Assembly: GCA_019187195.1 (NCBI GenBank)
Contig: JABAQT010000017.1
Span: 26,864-90,863, forward strand
Direction: 5' to 3'
Origin: Bryobacteraceae bacterium
Lineage (GTDB): Bacteria > Acidobacteriota > Terriglobia > Bryobacterales > Bryobacteraceae
Length of the DNA: 64,000 nt
Position numbers and translations under genes: made by a program. Below are positions 10,800-20,874 of this stretch, piece after piece. Every line of letters begins with the position of its first letter. Position 1 is the first letter of the stretch. The notes beneath the pieces were generated by a model, which worked only from the letters and a program-made list of their open reading frames with translations, did no database searches and was not told the origin of the DNA.

Positions 10800-13193
10800 T
10801 CAATATCCGGCGAGCGCATTAAAAAACATCTTGAAGCTCTGATAGCTCTGCGCACGGTATTGGGGACGCATGCCGAACAGGATCACCTTTCCTTTTCCAA
10901 ACGGGGCCTCGACCAGGGCCGCGCGCCCCGCGAGATACCTTGGCCCCAGCAACCAACCGGACGCCAGCACTCCCGACGCCGGATACCGCGCCACCACTTT
11001 TACGTCCTCGGAAACCTCCCACGCGGGACTTCCTTCCGACCAGATGGCGATCTCCCCCGGCATCCCTTTCGCGAGCGGGTGACTTTCATCGAGGGTTACG
11101 TTCAACAGCGATCCCGGCGAGTAAAAATCCCTGCTGGAAACACCTTTCACTGTGTTCCGCACGCGAATACCCAAATGTTCGACGGCCCATTCGCACGCCT
11201 CGTTGAGGAATACCAGCGTCCCGCCCTCGCGCGCAAATTCCTTCAGCGCCGAGGCGCCCTCGTCCCCCAAGCCGCCCGTGAACTCCTCCGGCATCGATCC
11301 GGGCGCAAATCCGTTCTCGATGCCCGGCGAGCGCTGGCTCGGAAATACGATCACGTCGAAGAGTTTCCGCAATCCTCCGGCGCGCGCCGCCTTGTTCTCC
11401 ACGCTCGCGTAAGGAAATCCGAAGGCATCCAGCACCCATCGTGTCCATCCCTCGTCCATCACCGGGATGTAGCTCCGGTAGAGGCCGATCCGCGGTTTCC
11501 TCAGCGGCTTCCATCCCGGGCCCGCCGCGCGATTGATATAGAAGTTTCCGGCTCCATCCCGTGCTACGGACCGCCCGGTCTTCCACGCGGCGGTCACCTG
11601 CTTCCAACTGTCCACATTCGAAGCCGCCAGCGCGCCGCCGGGAACGTTGCCTTCCTGGGTGAAAGCAAACCCGGCCGCCGGCGTGGTCCGCGCTTCAAAC
11701 CGGTCCTTCACCGTGTCCACCGCAACGCCCATCAACAGCGGGAGGGTCTGGGCGGTCACGTCGTAGGGCGTTTTCGGCGGCCCGCCAGGATACAGCCGCA
11801 AGTCCGGATAATGCTGCCGCTCGAGGAGAGTCTTCGCGAACGCGCTGTAAGGTTGCTGCATCCTGATTACATACGACCCCGCCGGGTACCGCTTTGCGTC
11901 CGCCTCGAAACTGTCCGCCGTCCGCTCCACTTCCACCATTCCGAACGCCAGCGTCTCGAGCATCTTCCTGGCCGCCCCCGGGTCCAACTGGTTTTTCGGG
12001 ATCACGAAGGAATACGGAACCTGCCGCTGCGACGCACGCCGCAGGATGCGGTAGAAATTGCGCAACAGATCCTCCCGCCGCACCGCCGCCTGCCACAGGC
12101 AGGATTCAAAGGCGATCAACTGATCGTGGATGATGTCCCGCAGTCTCCACTCTCCGCCCAGCCACGGCTCGAGGTAGTTCCACGACCGCTCCCGCGGATC
12201 GTACCCGAGCGCCGAACGGGAAATCCGGTCCGGACGAACGAAGATGGGGCTTGCCAGGCGCGCGCTCGCGGATTCGCTCAGGATCCGCATTCCCCCGTGG
12301 TAGGCCTGGTAGTGCCGCGCCGGCGTCCAGAAGTCGTACATCGCGTTCACCGCCACGCCCTTCCTGCCCGCCGCGGTGAGGTCCGCCGCGATGCCCATTC
12401 CGATCATGTTGCCTTCCTGCATCAGGGCGGCGTCGACGTTCGGGTCGATCGGGTCCATCCATGGGGGCACGAACATCCGTGAGGCGAACGGTCCCTGCTG
12501 GTGCACGTCATAGACGATCTGCGGATGCCACATATTGTGCAACCGCGACACGACCGCCCGCGTTTCCGGTTGCGAAAAGATGTACCAGTCCCGGTTGTTG
12601 TCGTGCCCCACGTAGTGCTGGTACAACTCGGGCGGACCGGTTCCCTCAAAAGGTGTTCCGAGCGTCTTGCGGTACCACCGCGTGACGATATCCACGCCGT
12701 CGGGATTGAGGGAGGGAACGAGGATGAAGATTACGTTGTCCAGGATCCGCCGGAACTTCGATTTGTCCTCAGTCAGGATGCGGTAGGCAAACTCGACCGC
12801 GCTGTGCGTCGAGGCCACTTCGGTGGCGTGGATCGAGCAGGTGATCATCACCACCGCTTTCCCCTGCGTGATCAGCCTTTCGGCCTCCGCCTCGGTGGTT
12901 TTCCGCGCGTCCGACAGCGCGGATTGAATCAGGCGGTAGCGTTCCAATTCCCGCACCGTCTGCTCGTTCGAGATGAAGGCGGCGATCATCGGCCTGCCTT
13001 CCACGGTCTTGCCGATTTCCTCCACCCTGATCCGCCCGCTTGTCTTTTCGAGCGCGCGGAAGTAGCCCACCACCTTATCCCAATCGAGCAGTGTCCGGTC
13101 CACGCCGATCGGGTGTCCGAAGTGGCTCTCCGGGGCCGGCGGCGCGGCAACGGCCACTTGGGCCGCCAGCAACGCCGCGCAGATCAGGCGCAT
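10800..13193 (-). CDS. M14 zinc carboxypeptidase with C-terminal amidotransferase-like domain
   Basis: A 797-residue exported peptidase. It has a signal peptide (MRLICAALLAAQVAVAA) and a catalytic domain with the zinc motif HATE (HxxE), a substrate-binding block LVPSLNPDG, HDNNRDWY, and the third ligand in VYDVHQQG. The C-terminal 300 residues look like a class I glutamine-amidotransferase fold (IGLYRSYIPVMDEGWTRW, ALKEFAREGGTLVFLNE) without an obvious catalytic cysteine, an arrangement known in large secreted M14 proteins. The start at 13193 was chosen for the signal peptide. It overlaps the upstream isomerase gene by 10 bases. Confidence 0.88.
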   Translation of the reverse strand: MRLICAALLAAQVAVAAPPAPESHFGHPIGVDRTLLDWDKVVGYFRALEKTSGRIRVEEIGKTVEGRPMIAAFISNEQTVRELERYRLIQSALSDARKTTEAEAERLITQGKAVVMITCSIHATEVASTHSAVEFAYRILTEDKSKFRRILDNVIFILVPSLNPDGVDIVTRWYRKTLGTPFEGTGPPELYQHYVGHDNNRDWYIFSQPETRAVVSRLHNMWHPQIVYDVHQQGPFASRMFVPPWMDPIDPNVDAALMQEGNMIGMGIAADLTAAGRKGVAVNAMYDFWTPARHYQAYHGGMRILSESASARLASPIFVRPDRISRSALGYDPRERSWNYLEPWLGGEWRLRDIIHDQLIAFESCLWQAAVRREDLLRNFYRILRRASQRQVPYSFVIPKNQLDPGAARKMLETLAFGMVEVERTADSFEADAKRYPAGSYVIRMQQPYSAFAKTLLERQHYPDLRLYPGGPPKTPYDVTAQTLPLLMGVAVDTVKDRFEARTTPAAGFAFTQEGNVPGGALAASNVDSWKQVTAAWKTGRSVARDGAGNFYINRAAGPGWKPLRKPRIGLYRSYIPVMDEGWTRWVLDAFGFPYASVENKAARAGGLRKLFDVIVFPSQRSPGIENGFAPGSMPEEFTGGLGDEGASALKEFAREGGTLVFLNEACEWAVEHLGIRVRNTVKGVSSRDFYSPGSLLNVTLDESHPLAKGMPGEIAIWSEGSPAWEVSEDVKVVARYPASGVLASGWLLGPRYLAGRAALVEAPFGKGKVILFGMRPQYRAQSYQSFKMFFNALAGY

Positions 13194-13948
13194 GTGCGGT
13201 TCAATTCTACCCATAACGCCCGGTACCATCTCAGGAACCGCTCCGGTTCCCTGCTCTCCTGCGCTTCGCACAGCGTGTAGCGTTCATACTTTGAAGCCCG
13301 CATCAGGGCGAACAATTCCCGGTAGGGATACGGGCCCGCGAGTTCATTAATATGGGCGTTCTTTATCCACGGCCGCAGCAGGTTGAAATTCTGCTTCACG
13401 CTGCCATTGATGATGTCCGGCGGATTCGAGTTCCAGCACAAGCCGACCTGATCGTGCCGCGTGGCTTTCATGATTGCCGCCGCTATTTCAGGCTCCTGCG
13501 TCTCATGTCCGTGGACCTCGAGCCAGATCTCGACGCCCTTGCGCTCGCCATAGGCTCCCACTTCCCGCAGAGACTCTCCGATCACGGCGATCGTTTTTTT
13601 CGGCCCCAGTTCCTTCGAAATCCCGTTCGGGCGCACTTTTACTCCCCACGCTCCGGTGTCATGGGCGAGGTCCACGAACCTCTTCGCTTCCTCGATGTTC
13701 CTGCGTCTGACGGCTTCGTCCGGGGAATGAAATTCGCAGGTGCTGCCAAGACTCAGCAGCCGCACCTTGCTCCGCGCGAAGCGTTCGTGAACCTTCCCGC
13801 GCTCATCGGAGGAGAGGGAGGGTTCGACGCCGTGTTTGTGGCCGGTGCGCAGTTCGACGGCCTCAAACCGCGCCGCCTCGAGCACCGTGATCAGTGTATC
13901 GAGGTCGTAGTCCTTCAGAACGTTGTAAGTAACAGCGCCGAGCCGCAT
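13184..13948 (-). CDS. sugar phosphate isomerase/epimerase-like TIM-barrel protein
   Basis: A 254-residue cytoplasmic protein of the xylose isomerase-like/AP endonuclease 2 superfamily. Visible family features are the opening strand LGAVTYN, VELRTGH after the first helix, WLEVHGHET in the middle and NAHINEL near the end, which place acidic and histidine metal ligands at strand ends. These enzymes isomerise or epimerise sugars or related polyols with a divalent metal. The gene overlaps the M14 peptidase gene by 10 bases, so the pair is co-transcribed. The substrate is not predictable. Confidence 0.82.
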   Translation of the reverse strand: MRLGAVTYNVLKDYDLDTLITVLEAARFEAVELRTGHKHGVEPSLSSDERGKVHERFARSKVRLLSLGSTCEFHSPDEAVRRRNIEEAKRFVDLAHDTGAWGVKVRPNGISKELGPKKTIAVIGESLREVGAYGERKGVEIWLEVHGHETQEPEIAAAIMKATRHDQVGLCWNSNPPDIINGSVKQNFNLLRPWIKNAHINELAGPYPYRELFALMRASKYERYTLCEAQESREPERFLRWYRALWVELNRTCA

Positions 13949-13999
13949 GCCGTGCCCCTTTCACAACCGGGATTGAAACTCAATTGTACCCATCGCGGT

Positions 14000-16192
14000 T
14001 CACTGTTTGGCGCCCCGGTTCATCGCCTCGATATACGACCGCTCGAAATAGTAGAAGAACCCGTCTTCGCCGCCGACAATCAGATCCAGCCGCCCGTCGT
14101 GGTTCCAATCCGCCACATTCGGAGCCGGGCTGTGTCCCCTTATCGGAGCTTCGATCACCTTTCCCCGCGGCGTCATGACGGGCTTCGCCTGCGTCCCGGT
14201 GTTCTCATACCACAACGGCCCATTGTCCCCGTCGGTAATCAGATCCAGATCCCCATCCCCGTCCCAATCCGCCAGTTCGATCTTGCGCCGCCCGCTGCTT
14301 CCGGCGCGCCCCGCGGCCAGATACAGGAACCGCCCGTTCGGCGTCAGGAAGATGCGCTCGGGCGGCAGGAGGACCAATCGGCCGCCACGCCTCGCCCGCC
14401 GGAACAGAGACAGATACCCCTGGTGATTCAGCATCACCAGGTCCGGCAATCCGTCGCGGTCCCAATCCACCACCTTCGGCGTCGTCCGCCACTGCGTCAC
14501 CAGTTGATTCCCCCTCGGTTCCCACCACACCCAATCCGGCTTGGGAACCCTTCCCTTCCACTCGACCTCGATGTTCTCCGCCGGCGCCAGTTCCGGGTTC
14601 TTCGCCGTCCCCACGTTCCGGTACCACACCACCGAACCCCAAATGCCGTTCTCGAGAATGTCGAGTTTCCCGTCCAGGTCCCAGTCCGCCACGGAGGGAT
14701 TGGAATATCCCCATTTGCGTTCCGCCGGACCCTGGATGGATCCATTTTCACCAGCCATCCGCCGGATCACTTTTCCGCCGGCATGCAGATAACCGCGGTC
14801 CAGGAACGCGGGCCGGTCTTCGCCGCCTACATTTTCGAAGTATTGCAGGTAGCCGGCGGAGTTGCCGGCAAGCAAATCGAGTTTTCCGTCGGCGTTCCAA
14901 TCCACAGCGACGGGCCGCGAGAGCGCTCCGCTCTTGACGTATGGATCGACCTGCTCGAAATACCGCGGCGGGGCAAACCGCGGCTCTTCGCCGCGCGGAG
15001 CCAGATTCTCGACCAGCGAAACGCGCCCGTCTTCCTCCCCGATTACGAGCGACGGACGACCGTCCTTGTGCCAATAGGCCACGCGCGGCTGGATCATGCA
15101 AAGATCCATGCGCAATTCAGCTCCGCCCGCCTTGAGCAACTCTCCCGCGCCCAGTTGCGGAACACCGGACCGGCGCAGGTTTCGGAACAGCCACACCGTG
15201 TCAATGAAGTCCGACGCCACCAGCGACAGCCGCCCATCCCCCAGCCAGTCGACGGGGTTGGGAACAGGGCTTCCGTACTGGTCGAGCGTCCTGCCAGCGG
15301 CCAGGAGCTTGACCGGGGGTTCGTAGCGCGGCCCGGCGTTCGTTCCCACGTTGCGATGGAAGTATACATACCCGTGCAGGGGGCCACGCCGCCAGACGCC
15401 GTTGTCATCGAAGGCGTCATCCCAGCCGTAATCCCTCCAGTCGCTCACGCCCGTCAGCAGGTCGATCTTCCCATCCCCGTCCCAATCCACCGGATACCAC
15501 AGGTTGTCCCGGCCTACGTGGTACTCCACGCGCAAGGCCACCTTCACGGGTTTCGCCAGCCGGTTTTTCACGACATCGCTGAAATATCCGCCGCTATACA
15601 CCAGGTCGAGCGCGCCATCACCGTTGAAGTCGGCTGCCACCAGGTCCTTCTTCCCCTCGCCCATCCACTCCGCTCTATCGAACAGTGGTTTTTCGTTCGT
15701 TCCCAGGTTCCGGAACAGGTAGATTCCGTTGTAGGGGCGGTCAGGGCATCCGACAATCAGGTCTGAAACACCGTTCCCGTCCATGTCGGCCACAACGGGA
15801 TGAGCCCATAGCCCCACTGAAAGCTTCCCCTTCACGCCGGGGCGACCGTAGGCGATCCGCTCCCCGGCGCCCACCATTGCGGGTTCGGCCAGACGTTGCG
15901 TCTCGCCTTCCCGGTCCACATCCCACGACACCGTGTAGGAAGCGGACCCGTCCGATATCCAACTGATCCGCGCCATGGGCGCTCGCCAATCCACCTTCGC
16001 GCCGATTCCGGCCTCGGATCCGAGGCTCTTTACGCGGACAGAATCGGGATTGAACCGTGAAGGCATTTCCTTCCATATCCACACTGGCGAGCCTGGCCTG
16101 GCATCCGCGTTCCTATCGATCCGGAAATGATTCCCCGGAGCGCCCCATGCCGTCTCGAGAAAGATCAGCACCGCTACTGCAATTCGGCTCAT
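14000..16192 (-). CDS. secreted FG-GAP/VCBS repeat protein
   Basis: A roughly 730-residue exported protein (signal peptide MSRIAVAVLIFLETAWG) built of FG-GAP-type repeats. At least nine calcium-binding-like loops of the form DxDGDGxxDL are visible, for example ADMDGNGVSDL, ADFNGDGALDL, DWDGDGKIDL, DWNADGKLDL, DWDRDGLPDL and DWNHDGRLDL. Such repeats fold as a seven-bladed propeller and usually bind ligands or surfaces. No enzymatic domain is seen. The ATG at 16192 was preferred because the signal peptide follows directly. Confidence 0.88.
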   Translation of the reverse strand: MSRIAVAVLIFLETAWGAPGNHFRIDRNADARPGSPVWIWKEMPSRFNPDSVRVKSLGSEAGIGAKVDWRAPMARISWISDGSASYTVSWDVDREGETQRLAEPAMVGAGERIAYGRPGVKGKLSVGLWAHPVVADMDGNGVSDLIVGCPDRPYNGIYLFRNLGTNEKPLFDRAEWMGEGKKDLVAADFNGDGALDLVYSGGYFSDVVKNRLAKPVKVALRVEYHVGRDNLWYPVDWDGDGKIDLLTGVSDWRDYGWDDAFDDNGVWRRGPLHGYVYFHRNVGTNAGPRYEPPVKLLAAGRTLDQYGSPVPNPVDWLGDGRLSLVASDFIDTVWLFRNLRRSGVPQLGAGELLKAGGAELRMDLCMIQPRVAYWHKDGRPSLVIGEEDGRVSLVENLAPRGEEPRFAPPRYFEQVDPYVKSGALSRPVAVDWNADGKLDLLAGNSAGYLQYFENVGGEDRPAFLDRGYLHAGGKVIRRMAGENGSIQGPAERKWGYSNPSVADWDLDGKLDILENGIWGSVVWYRNVGTAKNPELAPAENIEVEWKGRVPKPDWVWWEPRGNQLVTQWRTTPKVVDWDRDGLPDLVMLNHQGYLSLFRRARRGGRLVLLPPERIFLTPNGRFLYLAAGRAGSSGRRKIELADWDGDGDLDLITDGDNGPLWYENTGTQAKPVMTPRGKVIEAPIRGHSPAPNVADWNHDGRLDLIVGGEDGFFYYFERSYIEAMNRGAKQ

Positions 16193-16455
16193 GACATGCC
16201 TCCTGAAGAATTCCAAATCTTTGCCAAGACGCCTGGAACAAACGGGGACAGGTTCTCATATTCTGTCCGAGCGTTCTCGCCTCCCGCAATGCTATATTCT
16301 CAGAAGCAGGACCGGCGGCGATGTGCCCGCGGGCCGCTATCAGGTCCCCCTCGAAGCGGTTGTGTCCTATATTGAGGATCGCTTTCTCCCTCCGTCCGTG
16401 GGCGTTCCCCTTCTTCGGAGCCGGGGTGGGCCCGCGCAGTGTGAAGTGAGGTCTT

Positions 16456-18189
16456 ATGTCTCTTACCCAAACAATCCCTGGATCCGCCGGAGGTGGACGG
16501 AGCCGAATGATGTACCTCCCCGTCCTGCTGTTAGGACTGGCGGGCGGTCTCTCCGCCGCGCCCAAACTGCGGCTTTCGACGGCCGCCGTGGGCCCCGTTT
16601 CGATTACTCAAGGAGCCAACGCCCCGGTCCAAACCGTGGAAGCCTATAACGCGGGCGACGGCAGCCTGAGCCTCCAGATGGCGGCCTCGGCTCCCTGGCT
16701 CTCGGCCGCCGCCGGCAGTTCGCGTCCATGCACCCGCCGCCCCGGTGATTGCCTTCCTCTCAACATCTCTTTCAATACATCGTCCCTGGCCAAAGGGATG
16801 TACACCGCCCTGGTGAGGGTTTCCGCGCCGAATGCCCTGGACGCGCCGCAAGACATTTCGGTCACGGTCCAGATCGGCGGCGGCGTGCCGGACTCGATCA
16901 ATTTTTACGTCGCGCCGAACGGAGCGCCGGACACGCTCACCATCACGGCCAACAGTCCGTTGACAACGGATACGAGCACCCAATCCGGGGGGCCCTGGCT
17001 TTCCGTGGCGCTCACGGGCACGGGCTCGTTCCGCTTCGCGCTCCCCTACAGGGTTACAGCCGCCTACCAGGATGGGATGGCCGAGGGAACCTACAGCGGC
17101 TCTCTCCGGATAGCCGGGTCGAACGTCGCCGCGGAGAACAGGACCGTGCCGGTGCAACTCCAGGTGACCTCACAGCCCATCACCCGGATCTCTCCATCCC
17201 AGTTGGCCTTCCGCATCGCCAGCGGCGCCCCTGTCCAGCAGGCTTACATCACGGTGACGAACGGTGGGATGGGGACGCTTTCCATCTCGACGGTCACCGC
17301 CGAAACGGCTTCCGGCGGTAACTGGCTGGCGGCGGAGGCGAATGGCGGGCTTGTTACGGTCAAGGCCGCCGTCGCCGGCATGAGCAACGGCTCCTATGCC
17401 GGAACCGTGAAGATCGCAACCAATGGCGTCAACGGCAGCATGAGCGTTCCAGTCACTCTGGATGTGGTGGCGCAAGGACCGCCGTTAGCGGTTTTCGGAG
17501 GAGTTCTCAACAGCGGCAACTTCGACAACAGGTTCGCTCCCGGAAGCGTTGCGGCCCTGTTCGGAGAGCAGCTCACCATGAAAGAAGCCGCCTCCGCTTC
17601 CGCCATCCCGTTGGCGACCAGCCTCAACGGGGCGCGAGTGCTTGTAAATGACCAGCCCGCTCCGCTCTACTACGCTTCCTACGGCCAGGTGAACTTTCAG
17701 ATTCCGTATGAAATCGACCCCGGCGAGGCCGTTGTCCGCGTCGAGAGAGACGGCCAGAGCGGGAACGGCGTCGGCATCGTGATCCTCGAGCGGGCCCCGC
17801 GCATCATCCAGGTGGGCAACAACGGCGTTGTTGTCAATCCCGATGGCAGTCTCGCCATCGCGGGTGGGCGCGCCGCGCGGCCCGGTGAAGCGATCACCAT
17901 CTATTGTGTCGGCCTTGGCCGCACCGATCCCGCCGCATCGACGGGAGCCGCGGCCCCCGGTGCGGAGCCCCTGGCCCGTATCACCCCCGCGCCCCGGGCC
18001 GTTTTCGGCACCGTATTCAGCGGATTGGTGACCGTCGATGCGCTCTACGCCGGGCTCACTCCGTCGCTCGTCGGACTCTATCAGGTCAACGTCATCGTTC
18101 CACCGAACCTGCCCGATGGGGATGTCAACCTGTCACTGGCCGGTGAAGACTACCAAAGCAACATCGTCCATCTTCCGGTCAAGCGCTGA
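16456..18189 (+). CDS. secreted protein with Solibacter-type C-terminal domain
   Basis: A 577-residue exported protein; the signal peptide is clearest from the Met codons at 16507-16512 (MMYLPVLLLGLAGGLSAA), so the true start may be there rather than 16456. The middle holds three Ig-like beta domains of the BACON type (repeating aromatic PWLS and GGNWL motifs after a Ser/Thr-rich strand). The last ~225 residues match the domain that is hugely expanded in Solibacter: GGVLNSGNFDN, RFAPGSVAALFGEQL, YASYGQVNFQIPYE, IYCVGLGRTDP and GLYQVNVIVP. Its role is unknown, and surface adhesion or presentation is the usual guess. It is the best taxonomic marker in the window. Confidence 0.9.
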   Translation: MSLTQTIPGSAGGGRSRMMYLPVLLLGLAGGLSAAPKLRLSTAAVGPVSITQGANAPVQTVEAYNAGDGSLSLQMAASAPWLSAAAGSSRPCTRRPGDCLPLNISFNTSSLAKGMYTALVRVSAPNALDAPQDISVTVQIGGGVPDSINFYVAPNGAPDTLTITANSPLTTDTSTQSGGPWLSVALTGTGSFRFALPYRVTAAYQDGMAEGTYSGSLRIAGSNVAAENRTVPVQLQVTSQPITRISPSQLAFRIASGAPVQQAYITVTNGGMGTLSISTVTAETASGGNWLAAEANGGLVTVKAAVAGMSNGSYAGTVKIATNGVNGSMSVPVTLDVVAQGPPLAVFGGVLNSGNFDNRFAPGSVAALFGEQLTMKEAASASAIPLATSLNGARVLVNDQPAPLYYASYGQVNFQIPYEIDPGEAVVRVERDGQSGNGVGIVILERAPRIIQVGNNGVVVNPDGSLAIAGGRAARPGEAITIYCVGLGRTDPAASTGAAAPGAEPLARITPAPRAVFGTVFSGLVTVDALYAGLTPSLVGLYQVNVIVPPNLPDGDVNLSLAGEDYQSNIVHLPVKR

Positions 18190-18216
18190 TCGTCCGTAGC
18201 GGCATTGCAAATAAGA

Positions 18217-18251
18217 AGCGCCGCCCAGGGTCATCCCCCGGGCGGCGCTTT
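18217..18251. terminator. bidirectional intrinsic terminator
   Basis: A perfect 10-base-pair GC-rich stem (AGCGCCGCCC at 18217-18226 with GGGCGGCGCT at 18240-18249) lies between two convergent genes. It is followed by T residues on the plus side and preceded by an A-rich stretch (AAATAAGAA) that becomes the U-rich tail on the minus side. It can end transcripts of both the Solibacter-domain gene and the htrA-like gene. Confidence 0.85.
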
Positions 18252-18272
18252 CCGTATTCGCGAGTTCCCAGG

Positions 18273-19874
18273 CTACTCGTTGGGCAGAGTGCCGGCCAGC
18301 ACCAGGCTCTGATACTGGGCTTTGCTGTTCCGTAGTGCCACTCCCAGCGGGCGGTAGACCCGGAAGGCCACGGCGTCCCCGGGCTTCAACGCCGTCTGGA
18401 TGCGCTTGATATCCTCGACGGATGAAACCGGATGGCGGTTGATGGAGACAATGACGTCCCGCTCCATCATCCCGATCTCGTCGGCGAACGTATCCGGGTC
18501 CACGCGCGTGATCATCACGCCTGCCTTGTTGTCAGTGGGCAATCCCTCTTTTTCCGCCTCCGACAGGCTGCGGATCGAGATGCCGAACTTTGCCTGCTGC
18601 GTCCCTTCCGCCTGGTGTTCCGGAGCGTCGGGGCCTCGCTTCCTGCTGAAGCGGGGGTCGTTGGCGAACACCTCTTCGCGGTCGGCGATGGTCAGCTTCA
18701 GATCCAGCTTCTTGCCCGCGCGGTCCACGGTCAGCGTGGCATCCGTCCCGACGGGAGTCTCCGCGACACGGCCCACGAGATCGTCACCGTCCTTGACCGG
18801 CTTTCCGTTGTAGGCCACGATGATGTCATCCGGCTTCACGCCGGCTTTTTCGGCGGGCCCGCCCGGAGCAATCGTATCCACCAGAACGCCGTTGCTTGCG
18901 CCCATCGCTTTCAGCACCTCGTTCTGTTTCTCATACTTCTGCCAGCTCACTCCGATCGAACCGCGCGTAACCTTGCCGTTCCTGATGATGCTGTTGTACA
19001 CCTTGACCGCCTGGTTGACGGGCAGCGCGAATCCGATTCCCTGGTAGCCGCCGTTCTGGGTGGCAATGGCGGTGTTGATTCCGATGACCTCACCGTTGAT
19101 GTTCAGCAGCGGTCCGCCCGAATTGCCGGGATTGATGGCCGCGTCGGTCTGGATGAAGCGCTGGAACTGCTGGGCTCCGGCGACGTCGCGGCCGAGAGCG
19201 CTGACGATGCCGGCCGTTACGGTGGCCTCGAATCCGAACGGAGATCCGATGGCGACGGCCCAATCCCCCACCTGGACGCCATCCGAATTTCCAATGCGAG
19301 TGGCGTCCAGAGGCCGCCCGGTATCAATCTTGATGACGGCAATATCGGTTTCCGTATCCGACCCGATCAGTTTCGCCTTGTATTCGCGGCTGTCTCCGTG
19401 CAGTTTCACACGGATATGATCCGCCCCGTCAACCACGTGCTGGTTTGTGATGATGTATCCGTTCCGGTCGACGATGAAGCCGGAGCCGGTCGCTTCACGT
19501 TTGAACCTCTGTTGGGGGAATCCGGGCATTGCCCGGGGTGAACCGAAAAACCGCCGCAGCAGATCGCTCTCATCATCCTCGTCCTCACCGGAACGGGGAC
19601 GGCGCCTGCTGGATGTCTCCGCTTTGGGAGTGTAATCCGTGGTGATGAAGACCACCGACGGTTCGAGCCGCTTGGCGAGTTTGGTGAACTCGTTTGATAG
19701 TTGTGTTGCCGCGGGGATCACGAGCGGAGTCGCGTCGGGCGCAACCGCCTGCCCCTTCTGAGCGTGGACGCCGGTGTTGATGAGCGTTCCAATCAGGATT
19801 CCGATGGAAAGCGTGAACATCAGCAGGCTGACGCTCAGAAACTTCTGTTGACGTGCTTTGTCCAGGAAATTCAT
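18273..19874 (-). CDS. HtrA/DegP-family serine protease with two PDZ domains
   Basis: A 533-residue envelope protease/chaperone. The N-terminus (MNFLDKARQQKFLSVSLLMF) gives a cytoplasmic stub and one membrane segment or uncleaved signal. The trypsin-like domain has the catalytic His in TNQHVVDGAD, Asp in ETDIAVIKI and Ser in INPGNSGGPLL. Two PDZ domains follow (around GVLVDTIAPGGPAEKAGV and GVMITRVDPDTFADEIGM). The ATG at 19874 was chosen because GGGGAGGCGG precedes it and upstream in-frame sequence is not protein-like. It should degrade or refold damaged periplasmic proteins. Confidence 0.94.
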   Translation of the reverse strand: MNFLDKARQQKFLSVSLLMFTLSIGILIGTLINTGVHAQKGQAVAPDATPLVIPAATQLSNEFTKLAKRLEPSVVFITTDYTPKAETSSRRRPRSGEDEDDESDLLRRFFGSPRAMPGFPQQRFKREATGSGFIVDRNGYIITNQHVVDGADHIRVKLHGDSREYKAKLIGSDTETDIAVIKIDTGRPLDATRIGNSDGVQVGDWAVAIGSPFGFEATVTAGIVSALGRDVAGAQQFQRFIQTDAAINPGNSGGPLLNINGEVIGINTAIATQNGGYQGIGFALPVNQAVKVYNSIIRNGKVTRGSIGVSWQKYEKQNEVLKAMGASNGVLVDTIAPGGPAEKAGVKPDDIIVAYNGKPVKDGDDLVGRVAETPVGTDATLTVDRAGKKLDLKLTIADREEVFANDPRFSRKRGPDAPEHQAEGTQQAKFGISIRSLSEAEKEGLPTDNKAGVMITRVDPDTFADEIGMMERDVIVSINRHPVSSVEDIKRIQTALKPGDAVAFRVYRPLGVALRNSKAQYQSLVLAGTLPNE

Positions 19875-19977
19875 AGTGTGTAATCCGCCTCCCCGAGGGG
19901 CTGTTGTTTTTTCATTATAGTCCGCGCCATTCAGGTTCTTGCACACAGCAAATGCAGTCCCGCCCTTGCCCGGAAGG

Positions 19978-20874
19978 CTATTCCAGCAGATGCCGCGAAG
20001 GGCCAACGGGTTTCAATTCGACAATCAAGACGCCGGCCAGGATGAGAGCCGCCCCCAGCAATGCCTTTCCGGCCAGGACTTCTCCGACGGCAAGGAACGC
20101 GGTCAGAGCCGCCGAAACCGGTTCCAGGGCGAAGATGAGGGCGGCGCGCGCCGGGGTGGTGTGGCGTTGCGCCCAGGTCTGGACGGTGAACGCCAGCGCC
20201 GTGGCCAGCAATCCCGTAATCACGACGCCGCTCACCAGGCTCCAGCTCCAGACCAGTTTCAGGGGTTCGGCCCAGCCGCACAGAGCCAGCGCCAGCAACG
20301 CCGTCACGCCGATCTGGGTGACGCTCAGAATCTCGAGCGATGAGATGGGGGACCATCTTCCGAGGACCAGAATGTGGCATGCAAAAGCGACCGTACAGCA
20401 CAGTGTCAAGGCATCCCCATAACCAAGGGTGAGGCTGAGGCGGCCGGGCAGCGTAAGCAACGCCAGGCCGGTAGTGGCCACCACGACGCCGATGCCTTCT
20501 GAAAGGTGCGGCGCCCTCCTATAGACGAGGGCTGAAAAAAAAGGTACCAGCACCGCCGTCAGACCGGTAAGAAAAGCAGACCTCGAGGGAGTGGTATAGC
20601 GCAGGCCGAGTGTCTGAAAGAAGTAGCCCAACATCAGGAAGAAGCCCGCGAGCAGCCCGCCTTGCAGCGAGACCCGTAAGCTTCCGCGGGGGCGCAACCG
20701 GGAGCGGAACATCAGCAGCAGCGCGGCCGAGGCGAGAGAGAAGCGCATCGCCAGAAACACGAGCGTGGAGGCCTGTTCGATGGCGTTTTTCACCACGACG
20801 AACGTGGCTCCCCAAAGTATGGTGACCGCCACCAGCGCCAGTTCCGAGCGGCTCCGCACGGACCAGGCGCTCAT
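19978..20874 (-). CDS. EamA-type DMT superfamily transporter
   Basis: A ~298-residue protein with ten predicted membrane helices in two EamA repeats. Typical blocks are TILWGATFVVVKNAI in helix 1, LRYTTPSRSAFLTGL at the end of the first repeat, and ALIFALEPVSAALTAF with LAGVLIVEL in the second. Members export or import small metabolites. The substrate cannot be inferred. The start was set at 20874 because that ATG overlaps the stop codon of the M20 peptidase gene as ATGA, which suggests coupling and possibly transport of a peptidase product. Confidence 0.87.
   Translation of the reverse strand: MSAWSVRSRSELALVAVTILWGATFVVVKNAIEQASTLVFLAMRFSLASAALLLMFRSRLRPRGSLRVSLQGGLLAGFFLMLGYFFQTLGLRYTTPSRSAFLTGLTAVLVPFFSALVYRRAPHLSEGIGVVVATTGLALLTLPGRLSLTLGYGDALTLCCTVAFACHILVLGRWSPISSLEILSVTQIGVTALLALALCGWAEPLKLVWSWSLVSGVVITGLLATALAFTVQTWAQRHTTPARAALIFALEPVSAALTAFLAVGEVLAGKALLGAALILAGVLIVELKPVGPSRHLLE

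Noticed and set aside
10647-12482. Plus-strand frame of 611 codons
   Set aside because: Antisense to the M14 peptidase gene, with no family motif or signal peptide.
13352-15766. Plus-strand frame of 804 codons
   Set aside because: It is antisense to the sugar isomerase-like and FG-GAP genes and has no recognisable domain.
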